Assembly: GCA_000940995.1 (NCBI GenBank)
Contig: CP005973.1
Coordinates: 1,364,001 to 1,428,000 of the forward strand
Source of the DNA: Photobacterium gaetbulicola Gung47
GTDB lineage: Bacteria; Pseudomonadota; Gammaproteobacteria; Enterobacterales; Vibrionaceae
Direction: 5' to 3'
DNA: 64,000 nucleotides
Shown: piece by piece, positions 27,348 to 35,757 of the stretch
Layout: each line of letters begins with the position of its first letter
How positions within the stretch are numbered: the first letter of the stretch is position 1
Notes under the pieces: generated by a model
What the model was told of the DNA's origin: nothing
The model's database searches: none
Seen by the model: only the letters and a program-made list of their open reading frames with translations
Made by a program: the position numbers and the translations under genes

Positions 27348-29720
27348 TTATGAAACACTCAATGACGCATGCTGCTCAAGTTTCTGCTTCAGTACCTGCA
27401 ATGACACCGGCTTCGACACAAAATCATTCATCCCGGCAGCGAAGCATTTCTCTCTTTCTTCTTTCACGACGTTGGCGGTAAGCGCAATAATCGGTGTAAA
27501 GTGACCAGTTTGCTGTTCAATACCGCGGATTTGTCGAGTTGCTTCAAAGCCATCCATCACCGGCATCTGGCAATCCATAAATATCACATCAAACCGTTTT
27601 TCTTGATAGATAGACACCGCGAGCTCACCATTTTCAACAATGTCGACCACTGCACCAACTTTCTCCAGCATCATTCTCGCAACCTTCTGATTAATTAACG
27701 TATCTTCCACGACCAAAACCTTCACCGCCATATCATTTGGCTGCTGCAAAGCATTTTTCCGTACGCTAATGTCAGCTTGCGCTTGCTCGTGATGCGCTAA
27801 CTCTGAGGTATCAGCCGATAAATCAATATTATGCACCTCACCCTCAAGTATCCTGTCCGGATGGGGTGACTCAGGCGGAAGAGCCACCAGTTTTAAAATC
27901 GCCCACTTCAAATGCGCATCTTTATAAGGACGGGTAAGGAAGGATTTTATCCCGCAGCTGGCTGCCTTCTCCTCATCATTTATTTCAGGTACCGCAGTTA
28001 TCATCAACAGTTTCGGACAGCTTTCGCCAAAGTGCTGCCGGAAAAGCTCTGCCAGTTCAAAGCCATTGAGAATTGGCATGAACTTATCGATTATCACAAT
28101 ATCAAAGGCCTGCCCCTGCGAAGCAGCCTGTTCGGCCATGGTAATCGCCATATTGGGGTCAAGGCAGCTCACTGCTTTTGCACCAAATCCCTCAAGCTGG
28201 ACCGTTGTGATACGCATATTCAACATGCTGTCATCCACCAGCAAAATATTCAGACCGTCAAAGATAAACCGCTCTTCCTGCGGAATGGATGTCTTCTCGC
28301 GGGGGAGCTCGATGACAAAAGAAAAAGTACTGCCTTTCCCCGGTGTACTATCAACAGTGATTTCTGCCCCCATCATCTTGACCATTTCACGGCAAATAGC
28401 CAATCCCAGCCCAGTGCCACCATACTTCCTGGTTGTGCTGCCATCTGCCTGCTGGAATTTTTCAAAAATAGCAGCCTGCTTATCCTCTGCAACCCCAATC
28501 CCGGTATCGCTAACACGAAACTGCACTTTGCACGAATCGTCACTACTCTCTACGTGCGCCATGACAAGGGATACCTCCCCCTTGTCAGTAAACTTTATCG
28601 CATTACTTACCAAATTATTGAGGATCTGCCGTAATTTCGCCCCGTCCCCCATTAGCATCGGGCTGATTGTCTTTTCGACAGAACATGAAAAATTCAGCCC
28701 CTTCTCTGCGGCCTTCAGCAAAAACAGGGATTCGACTTCTTTATTGAGTTCAAAAAGGTTCAACGGAATAGATTCCAACTCAAACTGGCCGGCTTCGATT
28801 TTGGAGAAATCAAGAATGTCATTAATCAAATCCAGCAATGACATCGAGGAGGTATGGAGCATGTTGATATAATCTTTTTGATTATCCGGCATCTCCATGT
28901 CCTTCATCAAACCCGATAGCCCGATAATGCCATTCATCGGAGTGCGGATCTCATGGCTCATATTGGCAAGAAACTCGCTTTTTTTGAGGTTTGCCTGTTC
29001 AGCGGCTTTCTTGGCTGCTTCTAGCTCTAGGTAGTGATGACGTATGTGTTCTGCTGATTGGTTGTACTGTGAAGCTAAAGTTGTAATTTCGTCGTCGCAC
29101 CAACGCTTAGACAGCTGCACGGGTAGCGGTACATTTTGGTCATCGAACTTGGTCACGGCCAAAGACATTTTCGTCAATGGTTGTACGACCAGCCGATAAG
29201 CAATTAACAATATACACACGGAGATAAAAAAGATTTGCAGGCTATGGCCGAATAGCAACAAGAGAAAGGTGTCATAGAGGTTTTGATAGACAGGTTGAAG
29301 ATCTGACTGAACCAACAAGGTTCCCAACCTAAAATCTTTTTTTGCTGCTTGATGGGACAACAGCCATTGACGCTCAAGCATCCCCTCATTCAAGAAATCG
29401 CCCAACTCGATAATGACCTGATCGCCGTCGATGACTTTCACATAGGAAATAGAAGGAAGGCTTAACACCCCTTCGGCCTGAGTCTGCAACAACTCGCGGT
29501 CTTCCACCCATAAGCTCGAAGTGAGACTGGACAGATAGCTGTCTTGTATTTGGGTAAACCGGTTGTCGATCTCTCGAAGTTCACCTTTATATTCCAGAAA
29601 TAAACTCAGACTCGTGAATAACAGTGTGAATATTGAACTCAACAAGATAATCAAAAACAGTAATTGCTTAGCCAAGCTGATTCGACGACTTTTTTTTAAC
29701 AGTCTTGTCACGTCATTCAT
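27348..29720 (-). CDS. Hybrid sensor histidine kinase with two receiver domains
   Basis: This 790-residue inner-membrane kinase has a helix at about 17-42, a periplasmic sensor of some 105 residues, a second helix at about 150-175, a HAMP-like linker, HisKA with the phosphoacceptor His256 in NMSHEIRTPMNG, the ATPase domain with KYGGTGLGLAI, and two receivers (LLVDDSMLNMRI... IIDKFMP at about 490-605, and LVVEDTLINQKV... FMDCQMPVMDG at about 665-785). No Hpt domain is present, so the phosphate must pass to another protein. It is divergent from a periplasmic binding protein (29800), a likely partner. ATG 29720 is directly preceded by AAGG with little spacing. Confidence 0.92.
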   Translation of the reverse strand: MNDVTRLLKKSRRISLAKQLLFLIILLSSIFTLLFTSLSLFLEYKGELREIDNRFTQIQDSYLSSLTSSLWVEDRELLQTQAEGVLSLPSISYVKVIDGDQVIIELGDFLNEGMLERQWLLSHQAAKKDFRLGTLLVQSDLQPVYQNLYDTFLLLLFGHSLQIFFISVCILLIAYRLVVQPLTKMSLAVTKFDDQNVPLPVQLSKRWCDDEITTLASQYNQSAEHIRHHYLELEAAKKAAEQANLKKSEFLANMSHEIRTPMNGIIGLSGLMKDMEMPDNQKDYINMLHTSSMSLLDLINDILDFSKIEAGQFELESIPLNLFELNKEVESLFLLKAAEKGLNFSCSVEKTISPMLMGDGAKLRQILNNLVSNAIKFTDKGEVSLVMAHVESSDDSCKVQFRVSDTGIGVAEDKQAAIFEKFQQADGSTTRKYGGTGLGLAICREMVKMMGAEITVDSTPGKGSTFSFVIELPREKTSIPQEERFIFDGLNILLVDDSMLNMRITTVQLEGFGAKAVSCLDPNMAITMAEQAASQGQAFDIVIIDKFMPILNGFELAELFRQHFGESCPKLLMITAVPEINDEEKAASCGIKSFLTRPYKDAHLKWAILKLVALPPESPHPDRILEGEVHNIDLSADTSELAHHEQAQADISVRKNALQQPNDMAVKVLVVEDTLINQKVARMMLEKVGAVVDIVENGELAVSIYQEKRFDVIFMDCQMPVMDGFEATRQIRGIEQQTGHFTPIIALTANVVKEEREKCFAAGMNDFVSKPVSLQVLKQKLEQHASLSVS

Positions 29721-29799
29721 CCTTAAACTCGCATCTTCCTATTACTCTACTAACCTAATAATAGACCTTCAAAACGGAATATTTAGACAAGGAACGAAA

Positions 29800-30570
29800 A
29801 TGAAGATAAAAACTCTACTCTCAATCTGTATAGCGGCAACTCTGCCACTATATACTGCCGCCAGTTTCGCTGAGCATGCAGAAACCGTTAATTACTACGT
29901 TATTGCCAAGCAAGCTGAACCTTTTCAGATTGAAAATGACAATAACCACCAAGGAATTGTCACTGATATCGTTAAAACCATTTTTGAGGAAAGCCCGTAC
30001 GAGATTGAGTACCATACTTATCCTTTCAACCGTATGATCACCTTATTGGAAGCTGGCGGCGAGCCAAACTGGATCACATACGGTAGCCCCAGTTGGGGGG
30101 GGGTCCAAGCCGAAAACTTATCGGACAACCCGATCTACAATGTCCATCATGTACTGCTAAGCAGCAATAGTAGCCCTTTTAACTTCAATACCATGCAAGA
30201 TCTTCAAGACAAGGTCGTGGTATTGCTACATGGTTTCGATTACCCACAACTTGAGCCCTACATTGAGAAAGGGGATATCGAAGAGCTACGCGTAAAAGAC
30301 TACAGCGCTGCTTTTCGGGTTATAAATAAATTGCCAGGCGATACCGCTTTTGTCGAAATGGAGTCACGGATTAAATACAACTTGAACAAGCAAAATAAGA
30401 ATAAAGAAAAATTCAACATGACATCGTTTAATAATATCATCCCCGACTACCCAATTTATTTAGCGTTTGATCCTAAAATGGATCCTAAACTACAAACATT
30501 TATTAACCAGCGCCTCAACAACTTAAAATCAACCGGTAAAATAGACAACATCGTTAATAAATATCTATAA
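29800..30570 (+). CDS. Periplasmic solute-binding protein, family 3
   Basis: A 256-residue protein with a signal peptide (MKIKTLLSICIAATLPLYTA, cleaved near AASFA) and the family 3 (amino-acid type) two-lobe fold: NYYVIAKQAEPFQIEND early, then YPFNRMITLLEAG in lobe 1. No permease or ATPase lies nearby, so it may work as a sensor input for the divergent hybrid kinase and not as a transporter part. ATG 29800 follows AAGGAA. A G9 run at 30095-30103 inside the coding region could slip and cause a frameshift. Confidence 0.85.
   Translation: MKIKTLLSICIAATLPLYTAASFAEHAETVNYYVIAKQAEPFQIENDNNHQGIVTDIVKTIFEESPYEIEYHTYPFNRMITLLEAGGEPNWITYGSPSWGGVQAENLSDNPIYNVHHVLLSSNSSPFNFNTMQDLQDKVVVLLHGFDYPQLEPYIEKGDIEELRVKDYSAAFRVINKLPGDTAFVEMESRIKYNLNKQNKNKEKFNMTSFNNIIPDYPIYLAFDPKMDPKLQTFINQRLNNLKSTGKIDNIVNKYL
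30095..30103 (+). repeat. G9 homopolymer inside the solute-binding protein gene
   Basis: Nine G in a row within the codons for Trp-Gly-Gly. Such a tract is a known kind of slip site; here the frame is open as written. Confidence 0.8.
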
Positions 30571-30585
30571 ATTTCAATATAAGAT

Positions 30586-30613
30586 AAGCCATCATTATTA
30601 TGATGGCTTTTTC
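30586..30613 (+). terminator. Terminator of the solute-binding protein gene
   Basis: Stem AAGCCATCA / TGATGGCTT around a short AT loop, then TTTTT, 16 bases after the stop. Confidence 0.88.
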
Positions 30614-30639
30614 ATTGGCACCAATTAATCAATGACAAG

Positions 30640-31692
30640 TTACTTAATAAAAGATGTATCAAACATATGGCCTAGCTTATTAGCCTTTGTTTTTAAATAC
30701 CCATGATTATGTGGATTATTTCCCTCTTGCAAGGCAACACGCTCCACTACATTGATACCGACATCCCTAAGCGCTTTAACCTTTCTAGGATTATTGGTCA
30801 TCAGCTTAACAGACTCGATATTTAGAAAACTCAACATACCTTTGCAAAAAGTATAATTACGCATATCAGCGGCAAAGCCAAGCGCTTCGTTCGCTTCAAC
30901 GGTATCGGCCCCTTCATCTTGGAGGTGATAAGCGCGAATTTTATTGATTAGCCCTATGCCTCGACCTTCTTGACGTAAATAGAATAGTACGCCACAACCG
31001 GCGTTGACAATATTTTCCATCGCTCTTGATAACTGGAAACCACAGTCACAACGGGCGCTGAACAATGCATCACCAGTGAGGCATTCTGAATGTAGGCGGA
31101 TCAATGGCGGCTCACCATCTTTGAGCTCACCATAGACCAACGCAAGGTGTTCCTTGCCAGTGGCTCGCTCTATAAACCCATACATCCGAAACGTTCCCCA
31201 GCGGGTCGGAAGCTTGGCACTATCAACGAAGTTAACATAGTTATAAGGCTCTTGTTCTGCGAAGTAATCCCTCACTTCCATGAGGATTTTACCCAGCTCG
31301 TTCTGCCCTTTTCCATCGCCGCCATCGCCCCAATAACTATCCTTATGGGAGTGCTCTGTCAGTAATTTATCACCAGTGCTCACAAGCAAATGTGCAAAAC
31401 GCGGGTTTTGTCGGAATTTTTCAAACACGATATAACGCATGACGGAATGACGAACATCCAGCCAATCTGGTTTAACCCGGTCGGCATATTCGCGGCTTAG
31501 CCTAAATGCTTCGTCAGGGGTTGATGCTTTTAATATCTGTTTTTGGATAAATGAGTCTGTAAATTTTTGTGCTTGGTAATAATGCTCACTGGTGGGCCAA
31601 ACTACATCACTTAACTGGATAGGACTGTAGGCAAAATTAGATAAAAAACCATAGTCTTCGTTGGGTTCATAGAACTGAATTTCTTCAATCAT
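30640..31692 (-). CDS. NADAR-RibA fusion (N-glycosidase + GTP cyclohydrolase II)
   Basis: The 350-residue protein joins two domains. Residues 1-150 are an NADAR (YbiA/COG3236) domain with FLSNFAYSPIQL and WPTSEHYYQAQKF, a family that hydrolyses the N-glycosidic bond of phosphorylated riboflavin intermediates and, in some members, removes ADP-ribose from guanine. Residues 150-350 are GTP cyclohydrolase II, with the zinc cysteines in SECLTGDALFSARCDCGF and the catalytic loop RQEGRGIGLINK. The first step of riboflavin synthesis and removal of its reactive intermediates are thus linked in one polypeptide, as reported for Vibrio proteins. AGGAG precedes ATG 31692. No FMN riboswitch is evident upstream. 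Confidence 0.9.
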   Translation of the reverse strand: MIEEIQFYEPNEDYGFLSNFAYSPIQLSDVVWPTSEHYYQAQKFTDSFIQKQILKASTPDEAFRLSREYADRVKPDWLDVRHSVMRYIVFEKFRQNPRFAHLLVSTGDKLLTEHSHKDSYWGDGGDGKGQNELGKILMEVRDYFAEQEPYNYVNFVDSAKLPTRWGTFRMYGFIERATGKEHLALVYGELKDGEPPLIRLHSECLTGDALFSARCDCGFQLSRAMENIVNAGCGVLFYLRQEGRGIGLINKIRAYHLQDEGADTVEANEALGFAADMRNYTFCKGMLSFLNIESVKLMTNNPRKVKALRDVGINVVERVALQEGNNPHNHGYLKTKANKLGHMFDTSFIK

Positions 31693-31982
31693 TCATTGCA
31701 CTCCTAATAAATGAATAATTACAACTTTAAATACAATGGTGCCTCCTTATGCATACATGTAAGTATAGTGAAAGTATGAAATTATCAACAAAAAAATTTA
31801 TTATTTTACGATTGAAACATTAGAAAGGAGTTAAAGTCATTTTAATTTAGTAGCTTAGTAAAAATCACTCACTGAACAAGATAGAAATACATACCACAAA
31901 ATAATGACAGGAAATAATAGACAGTCCCAAAACAGCTTGTCGGCCAATCAATACAAAGAAACCACCTTGATTATCCCCCACC
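31693..31982. other. AT-rich intergenic stretch, no gene seen
   Basis: About 290 bases upstream of the NADAR-RibA gene with no coding signal on either strand. It should hold that gene's promoter. Confidence 0.4.
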
Positions 31983-32021
31983 AAAAAAAGGCATCATGAT
32001 GGGTATCATGATGCCTTTTTT
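31983..32021 (-). terminator. Strong bidirectional terminator
   Basis: Stem GGCATCATGAT / ATCATGATGCC with loop GGGT is flanked by A7 on the left and T6 on the right, so it can work both ways; it closes the small gene at 32047. Confidence 0.9.
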
Positions 32022-32046
32022 CAAATATCTTTTGCCACGAAAAACG

Positions 32047-32232
32047 TTATTCGCTTTCCGGCGCTGTACGTTTACCTGTCATGAACGCTTCCAGCACTTC
32101 TGGCGTCAACTCACCGGCTTCTTCTAAACGCTTAAGTTCTTCAACAATGCGCTTTTGCTCCTCAATCGATGGAATCGCTAATTCAGGCTCTTTTTTGATG
32201 TCTTCTGGGATAGAAAGATTGTCTAGCATCAT
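32047..32232 (-). CDS. Small acidic protein, unknown function
   Basis: A 61-residue acidic protein with a coiled-coil-like stretch (IEEQKRIVEELKRLEEAGE) and no signal peptide. It has its own terminator. Two ATG codons stand in tandem; either may be used. I do not recognise the family. Confidence 0.6.
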   Translation of the reverse strand: MMLDNLSIPEDIKKEPELAIPSIEEQKRIVEELKRLEEAGELTPEVLEAFMTGKRTAPESE

Positions 32233-32313
32233 TTCACTCTTGTGTTGCAGTATCTAAATTCAAACTGGGGTCAGTATACATGATTTACAACGAGAAATAT
32301 TGATCAAGATACT

Positions 32314-32637
32314 TCAACCGATCTGGCCAATCACCAACTCCGTTTCCACCAGAACCTCATAGTCATGATCATGCTTATGGATCACATGTAGCTCCACTTC
32401 ACCTAACTTGGGGTGCTTGAAGTGGTAGTGACCATCTGGGAAATGGGTACTTCCATCTCCTTGGAAAGTGATGATAAAGTGCTCGATGAATCGCCCGAGA
32501 TCGTCAAAGCCGTGCCGAGGTTGCGGTGTGACCTTGCTGACGGTGAATTCGGCCTCATGACCCATGTGATCAAACACCTTGACTTGCTCCCCGACCAACT
32601 TTTGTACGTTATCCATCGACATCGGATTTTTCGACAT
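32314..32637 (-). CDS. Conserved-looking 107-residue protein, unknown function
   Basis: A soluble protein beginning MSKNPMSMDNVQKLVGEQVKVFDHMG, rich in histidines near the end (VIHKHDHDYEVLVE), which hints at metal contact but does not prove it. AGGCGAG precedes the start. Codon use and length suggest a real gene, but I cannot name the family. Confidence 0.6.
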   Translation of the reverse strand: MSKNPMSMDNVQKLVGEQVKVFDHMGHEAEFTVSKVTPQPRHGFDDLGRFIEHFIITFQGDGSTHFPDGHYHFKHPKLGEVELHVIHKHDHDYEVLVETELVIGQIG

Positions 32638-32697
32638 GATACTCGCCTCTTAACAGATACCTGCCTATAAGCGTAAACCACAAACCCCAAAAATCAC

Positions 32698-32721
32698 AAA
32701 GGGCGCTATCAAGCGCCCTTT
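32698..32721 (-). terminator. Terminator of the 52-residue gene
   Basis: Stem AAAGGGCGCT / AGCGCCCTTT with loop ATCA lies 22 bases after the stop at 32744. Confidence 0.85.
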
Positions 32722-32743
32722 ATCGGTATATCAAATGACTGAA

Positions 32744-32902
32744 TCAATAACTGTCGTCATACTCCGGAAAAGCGTCACGCTGACGTGCGATACGGCGCTT
32801 CTTCTTCTTTGATGATTGGTCGAGATCTTGAAAATCATCCTCAAAATCAAACTTATGTTTTGACTTAGACCCTTTAGAGAATTTTTGATCTAATTTAGCC
32901 AT
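32744..32902 (-). CDS. Small lysine-rich protein, unknown function
   Basis: A 52-residue highly charged protein (MAKLDQKFSKGSKSKHKFDF... KKKKRRIARQRDAFPEYDDSY). AGGAAA precedes ATG 32902, which is better than the 75-residue reading from 32971 whose N-terminus is only an overlap with the upstream frame. The basic patch could bind nucleic acid, but this is only a guess. It overlaps the end of the membrane protein gene at 32890 by 13 bases. Confidence 0.6.
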   Translation of the reverse strand: MAKLDQKFSKGSKSKHKFDFEDDFQDLDQSSKKKKRRIARQRDAFPEYDDSY

Positions 32903-33105
32903 GATTGTTTCCTGAAACCATTCCAGAGTAAGTAACAAATACAGATTAGCTGAACAACAGCAACAATACACGCCAAAAGCAGAATATCATTGCCAATAAT
33001 TACTGAAGTATAACGTTGGATTATGACAATAGTACTAAAGACCAGCGGACCGGCAACAAATAATACCAAGGCCATCAATCCTATAATGCCATTTGTGATA
33101 TACAT
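32890..33105 (-). CDS. Small two-helix membrane protein
   Basis: A 71-residue protein with two membrane helices (about 5-27 and 37-61). Its stop lies within the start region of the 52-residue gene, so the two may be translated in a coupled way. The ribosome site is weak, so this gene is less certain. Confidence 0.45.
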   Translation of the reverse strand: MYITNGIIGLMALVLFVAGPLVFSTIVIIQRYTSVIIGNDILLLACIVAVVQLICICYLLWNGFRKQSWLN

Positions 33106-33244
33106 CTATGTTCTCGTATCGCAATCCCCCAATAAAACGTTGGGAGATACTAAGAGAATATGAGATCACTATAATTTATGTACAACAAGTAATTTAACTT
33201 GTCTTGATAAAATTTTCTAATGGTCACGCTTCACAGATTTCAGC

Positions 33245-34105
33245 TTACACACTTTCAATAATCTGGTTGAAAGGTACGGCTAGCATAGCCTCAAGCATCT
33301 CCGCTTTTTCACTGTCTTCCCGCCATACCAGATACAGCGACTGCTCCATCACCGGGGCTCCTTCTACCGGGAACAGCAGGCCATCCTGAACGCTGGCAGC
33401 CACGACAGGTGAAGGCAAGAAACCAACGCCTTTATTATTAATCAGGAACTCCAAAGCCATCTTGCTGGAGTGGGTATGCATGATTGGTGTCTTCTGCAGT
33501 TCGGCTATCCGACTATGCTCAACCGAAAAACGGGTTCCCCAGTCCAAATAGACAAGAGGAAGAGATTTAAGCTGCTCCATATCGCAACTTTTCTCTTTCG
33601 TCACTAATTGAAGTTGATAATCCCGAACCTTAGTTACCTGCAGGTTCTCAATCTTGGGTGGCTCAGAGGTGATTGCCACATCCACACTTTTATCTAACAG
33701 TTGTTTCGCGAGGCTTTGGCGCGGAATTGACTCCAAACGGAGCGCAAGCCCATCGACATGCTGGTAGATACGGCTGACCCAATCGGAGATCCCATCAAAC
33801 TCCCAAAACATCGGTGAGGCACCAATGGTGACCTGCTGATTGAGCGATTCAGTTAGAGCCACATCCTGCCTTGCCCTGCCCCAGGTTTGCAGTATCGCCT
33901 CAGCATAAGGCTGCAGACGTTCACCGGCAGCGGTGAGGTGGACATTACCCCTCTGGCGTGAAAACAAATCATTCCCCAACTGGGTTTCCAGTTGGCGAAT
34001 GCGAAAGCTCACTGCAGACTGAGTAAGAAACAGGTTGTCTGCAGCACGACCAAAGTGACGTGTTTTGGTCACTTCAAGAAAGGTTCTGAGTAGTTCAGTA
34101 TCCAC
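33245..34105 (-). CDS. hdfR: LysR-family regulator HdfR
   Basis: A 286-residue LysR regulator whose start MDTELLRTFLEVTKTRHFGRA and RIRQLETQLGNDLF match E. coli HdfR, a repressor of the flagellar master operon flhDC there. HTH at about 1-60, effector domain at 90-286. It begins with GTG at 34105 preceded by GAGGACC. It is divergent from maoP, the same arrangement as in E. coli, which supports the name. Confidence 0.88.
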   Translation of the reverse strand: MDTELLRTFLEVTKTRHFGRAADNLFLTQSAVSFRIRQLETQLGNDLFSRQRGNVHLTAAGERLQPYAEAILQTWGRARQDVALTESLNQQVTIGASPMFWEFDGISDWVSRIYQHVDGLALRLESIPRQSLAKQLLDKSVDVAITSEPPKIENLQVTKVRDYQLQLVTKEKSCDMEQLKSLPLVYLDWGTRFSVEHSRIAELQKTPIMHTHSSKMALEFLINNKGVGFLPSPVVAASVQDGLLFPVEGAPVMEQSLYLVWREDSEKAEMLEAMLAVPFNQIIESV

Positions 34106-34205
34106 TAGGTCCTCGACATCGAAGATAATAGAATAAAGGGCGCATATTACATCTGATTCTCATCTCATCTTAATCAATTTTTTTTATCGTGACGACGAAA
34201 ATTTT

Positions 34206-34610
34206 TTGATTTACAAGATCAACAACCTGAAAGAATATCTGCGTAAATTACGTTCGGAAGCATATTCGATGAGAAGTGTAGGCAAATTTTACGACGATAA
34301 AAATTTCCCACGAGGCTTCAGCCGTTCAGGTGTTTTCACTGTTAGCGAAGCTCAATTATTAGAAAACTATGGTCGCACCATGCGCGGCCTCGCTGATGGT
34401 TCACTGATCCCAGAAACGGATAATGAACAAGACTTTCTGTCTGAGATCACAGGTTCAAAAGATATTCAATCCAGCTATGCAAAGTGCTGGGCTAAATACG
34501 TGAACAAGACCACAAATAAAGTACGCAGTTATACCCTTTGTGTTTCGCAACGAAAACAAAGCAATAACGACTACGAAGATGAAGATGTCGATAACGATTT
34601 AGACATCTAA
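34206..34610 (+). CDS. maoP: Macrodomain Ori protein MaoP (YifE family)
   Basis: A 134-residue protein with the MaoP core FYDDKNFPRGFSRSGVF and SEAQLLENYG, known to set the Ori macrodomain together with a maoS site next to the gene in E. coli. The start is uncertain: TTG 34206 gives 134 residues, ATG 34269 gives 113. The N-terminal segment LKEYLRKLRSEAY looks protein-like, which favours the longer form, though no good ribosome site precedes it. The maoS site itself could not be placed by eye. Confidence 0.85.
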   Translation: MIYKINNLKEYLRKLRSEAYSMRSVGKFYDDKNFPRGFSRSGVFTVSEAQLLENYGRTMRGLADGSLIPETDNEQDFLSEITGSKDIQSSYAKCWAKYVNKTTNKVRSYTLCVSQRKQSNNDYEDEDVDNDLDI

Positions 34611-34652
34611 CAGAGTAATGCACAATTACTCAATACATTACCCATTATCGAA

Positions 34653-34691
34653 TAAGCCATCCACCCTTCGTGCGATGGCTTACTTCTTTTT
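34653..34691 (+). terminator. Terminator of maoP
   Basis: Stem TAAGCCATC / GATGGCTTA followed by CTTCTTTTTT. Confidence 0.8.
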
Positions 34692-34728
34692 TATCCCTGT
34701 CAAAAGAGACAGTAATTAGGCGATTGTT

Positions 34729-35757
34729 ATGAAGATTTGTTTTGTTATGTATCCGTGGGACAAAGTTGAGCCAGAAAATGACTCGACATTGCGTCTGATC
34801 CACGAGGCTGCCACACGCGGTCACACGGTTGCCATTACAACACCGAATAATCTGACTATGCGACACAGTACGGCTATTGCATTCTGCCAAGTACTGAAAA
34901 AGGGCGCGGTATCTAGCAATATCCCTAGCTTTTATCGCAAGGCGGAATTTCGCAAGGCCCAGCTGCCACTGGCTGGCTTTGATGTTATTTTCATGCGCGC
35001 CAACCCGCCACTGGATACCATGGCACTAAACTTCCTCGATTCCGTTCGCGACCATACCTTTATCATGAACGACATCGACGGTTTGCGTGTGGCAAACAAC
35101 AAGCTATACACCACATCGCTGCCAGATCCAAACAACGAGTTCATTCCGGTGACCCATGTGTCGAAGAACCGCGATTACTTGGAACGTGTTCTGGAAGAAA
35201 ACCCAAATGAACGCATGATCATGAAACCGCTAAACGGTTATGGCGGCAAGGGGGTCATTCTTGTTGAGAAAAGTGCCAAGTCTAGCGTGAAATCATTGCT
35301 GGATTTCTACATTGGCGACGACAAGAACTACGTGATTCTACAGGATTACATCGAAGGGGCGGAAGAAGGTGATGTTCGCATCATGATGCTCAACGGTGAG
35401 CCAATTGGTGCAATGCGCCGCGTACCAGCCAAAGGCGATGTGCGCTCTAACATCCACGCCGGCGGCAAAGAAGTGAAACATACGCTGACCAAACAAGAGC
35501 TTCGCTTGTGTAAGCATATCGGTCCAAAGCTGGTTCGCGATGGCCTTTACTTTGTAGGGCTGGATGTTATCAACGGCAAACTGGTTGAAGTCAACGTACT
35601 GAGCCCTGGCGGCATTACTCGTATCAACCGCTTGAACCGTACCAAACTACAAGCACAGGTCATTGATTTTGCTGAAAGTGTTGTGATGGCTAAAGAAGTC
35701 AGTATCAACCGTAAAAATGAATTTCGTCAGGTGATTGCCGATGCTACAACTTTCTGA
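34729..35757 (+). CDS. Glutathione-synthetase-like ATP-grasp ligase
   Basis: A 342-residue ATP-grasp enzyme clearly related to GshB: the N-terminal fold with MRANPPLDT, the ATP-binding MIMKPLNGYGGKGVILVEK, then VRIMMLNGEPIGAMRRVP and the metal-site segment FVGLDVINGKLVEVNVLSP. It should join an amino acid to a carboxylate with ATP. It differs from true GshB in parts and overlaps the next gene by 17 bases, so it is probably not the housekeeping glutathione synthetase but one that works with the following fused hydrolase. The substrate is unknown. Confidence 0.85.
   Translation: MKICFVMYPWDKVEPENDSTLRLIHEAATRGHTVAITTPNNLTMRHSTAIAFCQVLKKGAVSSNIPSFYRKAEFRKAQLPLAGFDVIFMRANPPLDTMALNFLDSVRDHTFIMNDIDGLRVANNKLYTTSLPDPNNEFIPVTHVSKNRDYLERVLEENPNERMIMKPLNGYGGKGVILVEKSAKSSVKSLLDFYIGDDKNYVILQDYIEGAEEGDVRIMMLNGEPIGAMRRVPAKGDVRSNIHAGGKEVKHTLTKQELRLCKHIGPKLVRDGLYFVGLDVINGKLVEVNVLSPGGITRINRLNRTKLQAQVIDFAESVVMAKEVSINRKNEFRQVIADATTF

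Noticed and set aside
27912..28872. Two overlapping plus-strand frames of 240 and 268 residues
   Set aside because: Both are antisense to the hybrid kinase, which has clear catalytic motifs; their sequences show no protein-like pattern.
34729..35757. Naming the ATP-grasp gene gshB
   Set aside because: The similarity is real, but the overlap with the fused hydrolase and sequence differences point to a paralogue; only a genome-wide search for the standard gshB can decide.
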